Origin: Alteromonadaceae bacterium | Lineage (GTDB): Bacteria; Pseudomonadota; Gammaproteobacteria; Enterobacterales; Alteromonadaceae | Direction: 5' to 3' | Length of the DNA stretch: 64,000 nt | NCBI GenBank assembly: GCA_014872785.1 | Contig: WKFJ01000060.1 | Span: forward strand, 37,948 to 101,947 | Part shown: positions 1 through 8,092 of the stretch, in pieces | How the letters are laid out: every line of letters begins with the position of its first letter | Numbering within the stretch: the first letter of the stretch is position 1 | Notes under the pieces: model-generated | What the model saw: only the letters and a program-made list of their open reading frames with translations | Databases searched by the model: none | What the model was told of the DNA's origin: nothing | Translations under genes and position numbers: made by a program

Positions 1-508
<508 letters not shown>

Positions 509-516
509 TTAAATAA

Positions 517-1710
517 TTAACGTCGTATCATGCGTCTGCGTTCGAACTCGCGAATTTTCTCGACATACTGCTGGAGGCTTTGTTTGGTGAGCACGCTACG
601 GCGGCTATCCAATACTTGACCGCTAAATTCTTCGGCCAATTTGCGCGCGGCATTGTGCATCATATTAAATACTTGGTGCGGGTCAGCCTCAATAGGAAGC
701 GTCATGAATAACGATAGTCCTTGGGTATTGAAATGTTCCATATGATCAATATCAAACGTGCCCGGATTATACATGTTCGCTAACGTGAACAGTTTAGGAC
801 CTTTACCATTACTGTTGGCGTGTCTGTGAAACATATTGTGTTCGCCGTATTTAAAACCCAAGGTAAGTAAAGTTGGCAACAGTCTAGCACCGCCGATTGA
901 TTGTCCCTCGGAAACTTTGACGCTGAGAATAAGCACTTCTTGTTCAACCTCAGGTTGCTCAGGCTGCTGCACCTCAGCAGAACTGCTTGCTTCGAGATCG
1001 GGTGCGTCATCGAGTTCTAAACTTATTTGGTTTTTCCCCGCTTTGGTTTTGGCAGCATCACGCCCCACTAATTTACGTGCTCTTGCCGACAAACTATCTG
1101 ACTTATCTGACTTTGCTGGTGCCTCTTTAGCAACCTGCTTGGCCTTTGGACTATCAACATCAATCGAAATGTCAATCATAGGTTCGGGCTTCTCAGCCTT
1201 CATTAAGCTGCTCGGAGGTTCCGGCATGTCACCCAAACGAGGTTCATTTTCTGGCTGTTGCTCAGACTGCTGCGCCGCTTCTTGTTTGGGCTTTTCAGTG
1301 GTTACAGGGTGACGAATTTCTTCTTTTATCGACACAACACGAACACTACCGATACCGTCCTGATCAAATTTTTCTTCGGCTTTTGGCGCAACTTTTAAAT
1401 CATCATTTTGTATGATTGGCGTGTCACCAATGAGAGGATCGATTTCTTCATCGGGTGTGTCGATTGGCGCGGTAGGAATAGCGTTTTCTTCATTTGCTTC
1501 GGTCGCTAAATCACTCTGCTGCAACAAGGGGTCATCAAGGCTGATATCAGCAAATTCATCTGAAGACCGCGCATCGGCGGTTTGTGAAGCATTTTTTTGA
1601 GAATCGGCATCCTGACTCTTGTTCTTTCGAATAGTCCACATACCGTGGAGCAATATTCCGACAATCGCAAATACACCAATAATAATGATGGCTAATCGTA
1701 AATCTTCCAT
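517..1710 (-). CDS. zipA: Cell division protein ZipA
   Basis: Bitopic inner-membrane protein that tethers FtsZ to the membrane and stabilises the Z ring. The N-terminus MEDLRLAIIIIGVFAIVGI is one membrane segment preceded by almost no periplasmic residues, as in E. coli ZipA. A basic stretch (RKNK) follows, then a long acidic, Pro/Gln-rich linker (about residues 35-255), then the C-terminal FtsZ-binding domain (about 260-397; VLILSVKV, FHRHANSNG, LSLFMTLP). At 397 residues it is longer than E. coli ZipA because of the linker. I chose the ATG at 1710 because it gives the canonical MxDLRL start and an AAAGGG lies 11 nt upstream; an in-frame TTG three codons earlier sits too close to that site. 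It is 24 bp downstream of smc and probably in one transcript with it and ligA. Confidence 0.96.
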   Translation of the reverse strand: MEDLRLAIIIIGVFAIVGILLHGMWTIRKNKSQDADSQKNASQTADARSSDEFADISLDDPLLQQSDLATEANEENAIPTAPIDTPDEEIDPLIGDTPIIQNDDLKVAPKAEEKFDQDGIGSVRVVSIKEEIRHPVTTEKPKQEAAQQSEQQPENEPRLGDMPEPPSSLMKAEKPEPMIDISIDVDSPKAKQVAKEAPAKSDKSDSLSARARKLVGRDAAKTKAGKNQISLELDDAPDLEASSSAEVQQPEQPEVEQEVLILSVKVSEGQSIGGARLLPTLLTLGFKYGEHNMFHRHANSNGKGPKLFTLANMYNPGTFDIDHMEHFNTQGLSLFMTLPIEADPHQVFNMMHNAARKLAEEFSGQVLDSRRSVLTKQSLQQYVEKIREFERRRMIRR

Positions 1711-1734
1711 TAAGCGCAATACCCTTTTTACATT

Positions 1735-4700
1735 CTAAGCGTTGGCAATAGCTACCGCTTCTTCAACATCAACTGCAACAATCCGAGACACGCCTGGCTC
1801 AGCCATTGTTACACCCGTGAGATGATAAGCCATTTCCATCGCTATCTTATTATGGGTTATATAAATAAATTGTACCGTCTTCGACATTTCAGAGACAAGC
1901 TTACAAAATCTGCCGACATTGGCATCATCCAATGGCGCGTCTACCTCATCCAGCAAACAAAACGGAGCCGGGTTTAATCTAAAGATGGCAAACACCAATG
2001 ATAAAGCCGTCAGCGCTTTTTCTCCACCTGAAAGCAGGTGAATTGTACTATTTTTCTTGCCAGGTGGTCTGGCCATAATAGTCACGCCCGTTTCCAACAA
2101 ATCCTCACCGGTTAAGTCGAGATAGGCAGCACCGCCACCAAACACCTTAGGAAACAGAATTTTGACGTCAGCATTAACTTTTTCAAAGGTCTCTTTAAAT
2201 CGTGTACGCGTTTCCTTATCAATTTTCCTGATCGCGTTTTCCAATGTTTCAAGTGCGGACGTCAAGTCGTCATTTTGCTCATCTAAGTGTTGTTTGCGCT
2301 CAGACTGCACTTCAAACTCTTCCACAGCAGCAAGGTTGACTGCCCCTAAACGCCCCAATGCATTGCTTGTTTTCTCAAGTTCCTCTTTCCATTCCTGTTC
2401 AGAGTATTCTTCAGGCAAAGTCTCCAATACATTTTTGATTGGCTGCTGCATTTCTTGCAGTTGCTCTATAAAGCCATTTGAACGCTCTCGATTGCGTTCG
2501 CACTCCAGTCGCACGCTTTGAATTTCGTTACGCATAGCGCTTACTTGAGACATTACCTCGCCTTGCCCCTTTTCGGCCTCGGCTAACGCGTGTTCAATTT
2601 TACTTAGATTTTGCTGTAGTTCAGTGATGCTATCACGGAGGGCTTCTTGCTCCTGTAGCATAATTTGTAACTGTTCTTGTTGCGCTTCCATTGGTAGCGC
2701 AAACTCAACAAGTTCGACAACCAACATGGATGCTTTTTCCGCCATAGACCCCATTTCGTCCTGTAGGCGCTTTTTCTTGTCAGTAAGCGCACTGAGTTGA
2801 TGCTTTAAACTTTGTTGACGCAATTGCAACTCGTGCAGCTGCGACTTTTTACTTTGTACAGCACTTCTTGCAGACTGAAGTTCTTGTTCAAAATGCGCGC
2901 GCTTTGTTTCCGCATCATTTTGAGCATCTTGAAGTTCGGCTAATTGCATTTCGAACTCTTCTACCTGAATGGAGAGTTCTTCCATTTGCATTTTTTCTTG
3001 TTCCAACTGTTCGTTGTATTCAGATAGCTCTTGTGACAGTTTTTCCTGGCGAACCCTTTGCGAATCTTGTTGTTTTTTGAGCAGCACTAACTCGCTGTCG
3101 ATTTGTTTTAACTGTAATTCTGCTTCTTGTAATGCAGTAATAGCGGCATATTTTTCGTCTTCTCTGGCCTGCATGCTGCGTTTTGCCGCTTCAAGTGACG
3201 TTTCGGCAGAAGCCACAAGTTCAGCATCTTCATCAATTTGTTGTTTCAGCAAATTAACCTGCTCTCTTAACGCTAATTGACTTTGTTGCCCTGCTTCTTT
3301 TTTATAAATTAACCAGTCTTCACCAACCCACTCACCCGTTTGGGTAATGAAACTAAATCCAGCGGGTAGGCTGGCACGCTGCTGCATTGCCTGTTGTATG
3401 GAGTCAACAATTTCAATACGCGCTAGCCATTCTGGAACAAAACGATTTCTACATTTTTGAGCCAAACTGCCGTCGGGTTTATCTTGAGTCATCGCTTCGT
3501 TAAAGAACAGTTTCACCCCATCGGCATACTGCTCAGTACTGAGCCCATTGCACACATAAGCACTTTCCCATTGTTGCAGTGCGCATTCGACCGCTAATTG
3601 CCAAGGTTGTTCTACATCGAGGTAATCCCATATAGGCGTTAGGTCAACATTACCCTGTTCTCGCCACTGCACGATTGCATCATCAGCGCTGTCTAGACTG
3701 TTAAGTAGATGTATGGTGCTTGAAAGCTGTGCTTTGTGTGCTTGCCACTCGGCTCTAATTTCATGTAAATCAGTTTCTCGAGCCTCTAAAGTTTGCTTCG
3801 ACTCACGCGCATTTTCTTGTGCTTGTTCTCGCATCAAAGACAATTCGGAAACCGTTGCAATCCCCTTCTTTTTATTCTCTCGAAGCTGCTCTATTTCGGT
3901 TTGTAATTCGTTATCAATTAACGTCGAAAGTTCTGAATTTATTTCACGAATCCGCTGTTCAGTACGCAGCTGTACCTGCAATAAGGTTTGTATTTGGCTG
4001 TGTCGACTCTGAGACTGCTGTTTAACATGAAGATAGTGATGATCCTGATTACGCCAAATCTTTTGTTTCTCTAACCACTCATCTTCCATCGCTAATACCC
4101 GCTCTTCAGCTTCCATCAGCGACTCTTCGCAGATTAGGTATTCGGGCTCGAACTCTTCCAGTTGCATCGAAAGCGTCTCAAAAGTCTCTTCTTCGAGCGC
4201 CAGTTGCTCCTCTAGCTGTTCTTGTTTAAACGCTAATTCTGATTGCTCTTTGGTAATTTGTTCACGACGTTGTTTCGCGTGCAACTGATTTTGTTCGATA
4301 CGAGTGATGTCGTTGCCAAGCAGATAAAACTTGTGTTGAGTGTCACTGATTCGTTGCTTGCACTCACTTTGTTGTTCTTTAAGCTCAGTGATTTCTTTTT
4401 CATCACCGCGCTGTTTCGCGATATAAGCCTCTATATCGACTTCTTTTTCTTGTATTTGTCTTTCTAACTCAGCAATTTTGTCGCTGTGATGCAGCCATCT
4501 AATCGTAGCAAGTTCGGCTTTGTACCGGCGTTCCTTGGCCTTGAGATCTTTATAGCGTCGAGCTGCCGCTGCTTGTCGTTGTAGCTTTTCTAGTTGTTGT
4601 CCCAATTCAGCCCTGACATCCCCAAGACGTTCGAGGTTGTCACGTGTGTGACGCATTCTATTTTCGGTTTCTCTGCGCCGCTCTTTATATTTGGAAATTC

Positions 4701-5205
4701 CCGCCGCTTCCTCAATAAACACTCTTAGCTCTTGCGGTTTAGACTCTATCAATCGTGAAATCATACCCTGTTCGATAATGGCATAACTTCGCGGTCCTAA
4801 TCCGGTGCCTAAAAATAAATCAGTGACGTCTCTTCGACGACATTTGGTGTTATTAAGGTAATAAGTAGACTGCGCTTCCCGAGTCACTACTCTTTTGATA
4901 GACAACTCTTGATATCCGGCATATTCACCCTGGATACGTTGGCTTGAGTTATCAAATACTAATTCGACACTGCACTGAGATACGGGCTTTCTAGATGATG
5001 AACCGTTGAAAATAACGTCAGTCATCGCATCGCCGCGCAAATTTTTTGCTGAACTCTCACCCAATACCCAGCGCACAGCGTCTATGACATTGGATTTGCC
5101 ACAGCCATTTGGACCGACAATGGCGGTCATATCATCTGGGAAAGGAATGTTGGTAGGTTCTACAAAGGACTTAAAACCTGCCAGTCGAATTTTCTTTAAG
5201 CGCAT
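1735..5205 (-). CDS. smc: Chromosome segregation ATPase SMC
   Basis: Structural maintenance of chromosomes protein, the condensin ATPase that organises the nucleoid with ScpA/ScpB. The 1156-residue product has the full architecture. Walker A GPNGCGKSNV is at 31-40, followed by a long coiled coil (about 165-500). A globular hinge lies around 500-640, then a second coiled coil to about 1000. The ABC signature LSGGE is at 1058-1062, Walker B LLDEVD near 1084-1089, and the switch histidine in ITHNK near 1107. The length matches bacterial SMC. Its position upstream of zipA-ligA is common in Shewanella, Pseudomonas and Alteromonas, which use SMC rather than MukBEF. It is divergent from cysZ across a 194-bp gap. 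No defects are seen. Confidence 0.97.
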   Translation of the reverse strand: MRLKKIRLAGFKSFVEPTNIPFPDDMTAIVGPNGCGKSNVIDAVRWVLGESSAKNLRGDAMTDVIFNGSSSRKPVSQCSVELVFDNSSQRIQGEYAGYQELSIKRVVTREAQSTYYLNNTKCRRRDVTDLFLGTGLGPRSYAIIEQGMISRLIESKPQELRVFIEEAAGISKYKERRRETENRMRHTRDNLERLGDVRAELGQQLEKLQRQAAAARRYKDLKAKERRYKAELATIRWLHHSDKIAELERQIQEKEVDIEAYIAKQRGDEKEITELKEQQSECKQRISDTQHKFYLLGNDITRIEQNQLHAKQRREQITKEQSELAFKQEQLEEQLALEEETFETLSMQLEEFEPEYLICEESLMEAEERVLAMEDEWLEKQKIWRNQDHHYLHVKQQSQSRHSQIQTLLQVQLRTEQRIREINSELSTLIDNELQTEIEQLRENKKKGIATVSELSLMREQAQENARESKQTLEARETDLHEIRAEWQAHKAQLSSTIHLLNSLDSADDAIVQWREQGNVDLTPIWDYLDVEQPWQLAVECALQQWESAYVCNGLSTEQYADGVKLFFNEAMTQDKPDGSLAQKCRNRFVPEWLARIEIVDSIQQAMQQRASLPAGFSFITQTGEWVGEDWLIYKKEAGQQSQLALREQVNLLKQQIDEDAELVASAETSLEAAKRSMQAREDEKYAAITALQEAELQLKQIDSELVLLKKQQDSQRVRQEKLSQELSEYNEQLEQEKMQMEELSIQVEEFEMQLAELQDAQNDAETKRAHFEQELQSARSAVQSKKSQLHELQLRQQSLKHQLSALTDKKKRLQDEMGSMAEKASMLVVELVEFALPMEAQQEQLQIMLQEQEALRDSITELQQNLSKIEHALAEAEKGQGEVMSQVSAMRNEIQSVRLECERNRERSNGFIEQLQEMQQPIKNVLETLPEEYSEQEWKEELEKTSNALGRLGAVNLAAVEEFEVQSERKQHLDEQNDDLTSALETLENAIRKIDKETRTRFKETFEKVNADVKILFPKVFGGGAAYLDLTGEDLLETGVTIMARPPGKKNSTIHLLSGGEKALTALSLVFAIFRLNPAPFCLLDEVDAPLDDANVGRFCKLVSEMSKTVQFIYITHNKIAMEMAYHLTGVTMAEPGVSRIVAVDVEEAVAIANA

Positions 5206-5399
5206 TTTATTATTGTTGCTGTACTCGCCTGGTTATTTTCGGGTATGGCACCTGATTATCATAATTCAAAGCACCACAACCCCATAGCCGCAATGTAGCA
5301 AATCTCAAGATCTGTAACAATTCTGAAATTAATTTCCTTTAATCAAGACGCATGTTTTCTTTATACTTTAGCTATTGTATTGATTAATTAGCGTTTTTA

Positions 5400-6152
5400 A
5401 TGAGCAACAAATCTGGTATAGATTACTTTTTTCAAGGCTTTCAACTTATCCGTCGTCCCGGTATTCGTCGGTTTGTCATCTTCCCACTATTGATTAACGT
5501 CATTTTATTCGGGTCGGCCTTTGCCTATTTATTCGCGCAAATTGACGAATTGACGGCTTACGTTATTAGCTGGATCCCAGATTGGTTAGAATGGTTAAAA
5601 GACGGCATCGCGTTTTTCATCTGGCCATTGTCGGTGGCAATCGTGCTGTTATTTTCAGCTTTGTTTTTTGGCACCCTTGCCAATTGGATAGCAGCGCCAT
5701 TTAACGGATTATTGTCCGAACGCATAGAACTCCTCTTAACAGGGCAAGAACCTCCCTCCGGGTCGTTTTGGAGTTTAATAAAAGATATTCCGCGAACCCT
5801 AGGGCGCGAATTGACCAAATTGCTCTATTACATTCCAAGAGCCATAGGTTATCTTTTACTATTCTTCTTGCTACCAGTGATTGGACAAGTCATCTGGTTT
5901 TTGTTCAGTGCCTGGATGATGGCTGTTCAGTATTGTGACTACCCTTTTGACAACCACAAAGTTGGTTTTAAAGATATGCGCTTAGTGCTTGGACGCCACA
6001 AAAAAGACGCCATTTCGTTTGGTATCATTGTGACGTTTTTCTCTATGATTCCAATTGTCAATTTTGTCGTCATGCCGGTTGCAATTTGTGGCGCGACTGC
6101 CATGTGGGTAGATAAATTAAGACACGACATCGACTTCGATCAGAACAGCTGA
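5400..6152 (+). CDS. cysZ: Sulfate transporter CysZ
   Basis: Inner-membrane sulfate uptake protein that feeds assimilatory cysteine synthesis. The 250-residue product matches the family length. The start SGIDYFFQGFQLIRRPGIRRFV is characteristic of CysZ, and hydrophobic segments at about 23-48, 68-95, 140-165 and 200-235 fit the family's membrane helices. YCDYPFDNHKVGF near residue 178 is another conserved CysZ stretch. Its divergent placement from smc/zipA is seen in other gammaproteobacteria. The last 36 bp overlap the 3' end of the convergent diguanylate cyclase gene, so the two transcripts are antisense to each other there. No convincing ribosome binding site precedes the ATG. Confidence 0.94.
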   Translation: MSNKSGIDYFFQGFQLIRRPGIRRFVIFPLLINVILFGSAFAYLFAQIDELTAYVISWIPDWLEWLKDGIAFFIWPLSVAIVLLFSALFFGTLANWIAAPFNGLLSERIELLLTGQEPPSGSFWSLIKDIPRTLGRELTKLLYYIPRAIGYLLLFFLLPVIGQVIWFLFSAWMMAVQYCDYPFDNHKVGFKDMRLVLGRHKKDAISFGIIVTFFSMIPIVNFVVMPVAICGATAMWVDKLRHDIDFDQNS

Positions 6153-7130
6153 GCCTGCAGGGGTGGGATTTTGTGCAAATCGCCCACGTACAGTGCGATT
6201 GCGCCCTGACTCCTTCGCTTGATAAAGCGCTTTGTCTGCGACGTCTAAACCTTGCTCAAAGCTTACTCCAGTCTCAAGCTCGTATAGCCCGATACTGGCA
6301 GATTTCTCAAGTGGAACATTGTCGACATTGAATTCGGATGTTTGATATTCAGTGCGAATGCGTTCAGCGACTTTCATAGCAATGTTAGCACTGGCTTGGA
6401 TAACAACTAAAAACTCTTCTCCACCGTATCTAAACGCATAGTCATCATCGCGAATTTCTGAGCGGATAACATCAGCTAAGTGCATAATCAACTTATCACC
6501 GATTGCATGCCCATAGGTATCATTCACTCGCTTAAATTCGTCCAAATCAATGAGTAAGAGTGAGGTAGTTGGCCGATAATCGCCAAAGTACGCCGTGTTT
6601 TGAATAAATTCATTGTTCAAAAAACGCCGATTGTAGAGCCTCGTAAGAGGATCGGTATTACTTGCTGCGGTTAGTATGAGCTTTTGTTTCTTAAGTAGCT
6701 GTAATTGTTTCTGATATCGTCCAGACCATTTAAATACGGCTACTGCAATGATGACGATACCCAAGTTATTGCAGACGTTTTCAAAAATAAGTGACAGCCA
6801 ATCTGGTTGTATTGAGATGAACTCGTCAATCAAGTCGTGCCCATGGCCAACTAACATCAAACAAAAACCAAGGAACATTAATTTGGATTCAGCGGAATCT
6901 GACTCAAAACGCAGATTTACGCCAAGTAACAAAATTACAAAGGCGATTGAAAATAACTCGCTAACGACATCGTAATAATCAATATCGAGGTACATAGCAT
7001 CTTGATTCAGTCGCACCAACAACATTAGCCAGATGACTAGAATCACAATTAGACCAAGCAAAATGGATGCTCTGATCAGACTTTGAGAAGAATAAATGCC
7101 GAACATATACCGATAAACAATGTATTTCAT
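6117..7130 (-). CDS. Membrane diguanylate cyclase (GGDEF domain)
   Basis: Predicted to make cyclic di-GMP from two GTP. The N-terminal half (about residues 20-135) has several hydrophobic segments and no recognised sensor domain. The C-terminal half is a GGDEF domain with NTDPLTRLYNRRFL at 158-171, LLLIDLDEFKRVNDTYGHAIGD at about 191-212 (metal-binding Asp) and an active-site GGEEF at 236-240. RDDD at 227-230 lies exactly five residues before GGEEF, the position of the RxxD allosteric I-site, so product inhibition is likely. The domain looks catalytically intact. No EAL domain is fused. It converges on cysZ with a 36-bp overlap. The signal sensed is unknown. Confidence 0.93.
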   Translation of the reverse strand: MKYIVYRYMFGIYSSQSLIRASILLGLIVILVIWLMLLVRLNQDAMYLDIDYYDVVSELFSIAFVILLLGVNLRFESDSAESKLMFLGFCLMLVGHGHDLIDEFISIQPDWLSLIFENVCNNLGIVIIAVAVFKWSGRYQKQLQLLKKQKLILTAASNTDPLTRLYNRRFLNNEFIQNTAYFGDYRPTTSLLLIDLDEFKRVNDTYGHAIGDKLIMHLADVIRSEIRDDDYAFRYGGEEFLVVIQASANIAMKVAERIRTEYQTSEFNVDNVPLEKSASIGLYELETGVSFEQGLDVADKALYQAKESGRNRTVRGRFAQNPTPAGSAVLIEVDVVS

Positions 7131-7443
7131 TTGGCGAAAGTTAGCAGATCTTTGTGAACCAATTGTGTCACCGAAGCCTTTATGAGTATTTTATCTACCT
7201 GATAAATAAAATAATTCCCAAATATCCACACAATTTTTACGTATAAAAAATAATCAAACATTTTGATCACAGTAAACATTCATTAACAATAATTTCATAA
7301 AATAGTTATTGTTTTATAAGGGGTTAAGTTCTAGACTGCGGTGGTACTGAGTAAAGCATGGGTCGCTTTACGCACGGCAAGAGGCGATGGACTGTTGGCG
7401 CCTTATTGTCGTAGTACTACAACAGTCAAAGAGTAAACTAATC
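7131..7443. other. Intergenic region between diguanylate cyclase and RRM gene
   Basis: A 313-bp divergent gap. The left part (7190-7320) is very AT-rich and presumably carries the promoters for both genes; no single pair of -35/-10 boxes stands out. The right part (7350-7430) holds the two leader hairpins described separately. Confidence 0.6.
7351..7427 (+). promoter_or_regulatory. Two-hairpin 5' leader of the RRM gene
   Basis: Two perfect inverted repeats lie in tandem just before the RRM start codon. The first is GTAAAGC (7351-7357) / GCTTTAC (7365-7371) with a 7-nt loop. The second is GACTGTTG (7390-7397) / CAACAGTC (7420-7427) with a 22-nt loop, ending 16 nt before the ATG and close to the weak ribosome binding site. 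The repeats are directly visible; a role in cold-responsive or autogenous control of the RNA-binding protein is inference. Confidence 0.55.
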
Positions 7444-7728
7444 ATGAAATTGTATGTTGGAAATTTATCCTATCGGTTAACTGATGCCGAGTTGGAAGAA
7501 GCGTTTGCCGCATTCGGTAATGTACTATCCGCAAAAATCATTATCGAACGTGAAACCAATCGCTCAAAAGGATTTGGATTCGTAGAGTTTGAAAACAAAC
7601 AAGATGGCGAACAAGCCATCGAAGGTCTCAACGGAAAAGAAATCGGTGGCCGTGCCGTAGTAGTAAACGAAGCGAGACCGCCTAAACCACGCACCAACAA
7701 CGGTGGTGGTCAAAGAAGAAGATTCTAA
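7444..7728 (+). CDS. Small RRM-family RNA-binding protein
   Basis: Single RNA recognition motif protein of 94 residues, of the kind found in many marine gammaproteobacteria and cyanobacteria and often cold-induced. RNP2 (LYVGNL) is at residues 3-8 and RNP1 (KGFGFVEF) at 42-49, both with the aromatic residues that stack on RNA. The short tail is basic and Gly/Arg-rich (NNGGGQRRRF), a typical accessory RNA-binding tail. The frame is open 19 codons further upstream, but the ATG at 7444 gives the standard MKLYVGNL start; the upstream part is better read as leader RNA. A strong UUCG-loop terminator follows. Targets are unknown. Confidence 0.93.
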   Translation: MKLYVGNLSYRLTDAELEEAFAAFGNVLSAKIIIERETNRSKGFGFVEFENKQDGEQAIEGLNGKEIGGRAVVVNEARPPKPRTNNGGGQRRRF

Positions 7729-7753
7729 TATCTCTTCAGCAGTTGAATTATTG

Positions 7754-7780
7754 AAAAACGCTTCTTCGGAAGCGTTTTTT
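7754..7780 (+). terminator. Terminator of the RRM gene
   Basis: Stem AACGCTTC / GAAGCGTT closed by a TTCG tetraloop and followed by a T run. Confidence 0.9.
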
Positions 7781-8092
7781 ATTGTCTAAAATCTCTTCCT
7801 TCTCAATTCAGGCTGTAATAAGCAGGCAGTAACCACACAATTAATCAGCACGACCGCTTACCGCAACTTTTTGATAATTCGTCGAATTATTAAATAAATA
7901 TTTGTGTATGATCCTTAACATTGACACTAATTTACATTTCTCTACTGCAACGCCCGAAACTGACCAGAAATAACAGGGACACTGTAACAATGGCTTCACA
8001 TTGCAAATGCAAATAGCCAATTGAAGGTGATAGTTGGAGAGTTAGGTTATTTAACCTACGCTTAGCAGTGAGCTCAACAGACTAAGAAAGCA
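7781..8092. other. Intergenic region before the DUF5916 gene
   Basis: About 310 bp with no credible reading frame. The middle (7880-7960) is AT-rich and probably contains the promoter of the downstream outer-membrane protein gene. The only distinct structure is the palindrome at 8043-8058. Confidence 0.5.
8043..8058. repeat. Palindrome TAGGTTA-TT-TAACCTA upstream of DUF5916 gene
   Basis: Perfect 7-bp arms with a 2-bp centre, 34 bp before the start codon. It could be a regulator site or a small leader hairpin. No T run follows, so it is not a terminator. Confidence 0.45.

Noticed and set aside
836..1312. Long open frame opposite zipA
   Set aside because: Lies wholly inside zipA on the other strand; Ser/Cys-rich translation is the mirror of the Pro/Glu-rich linker and has no start signal.
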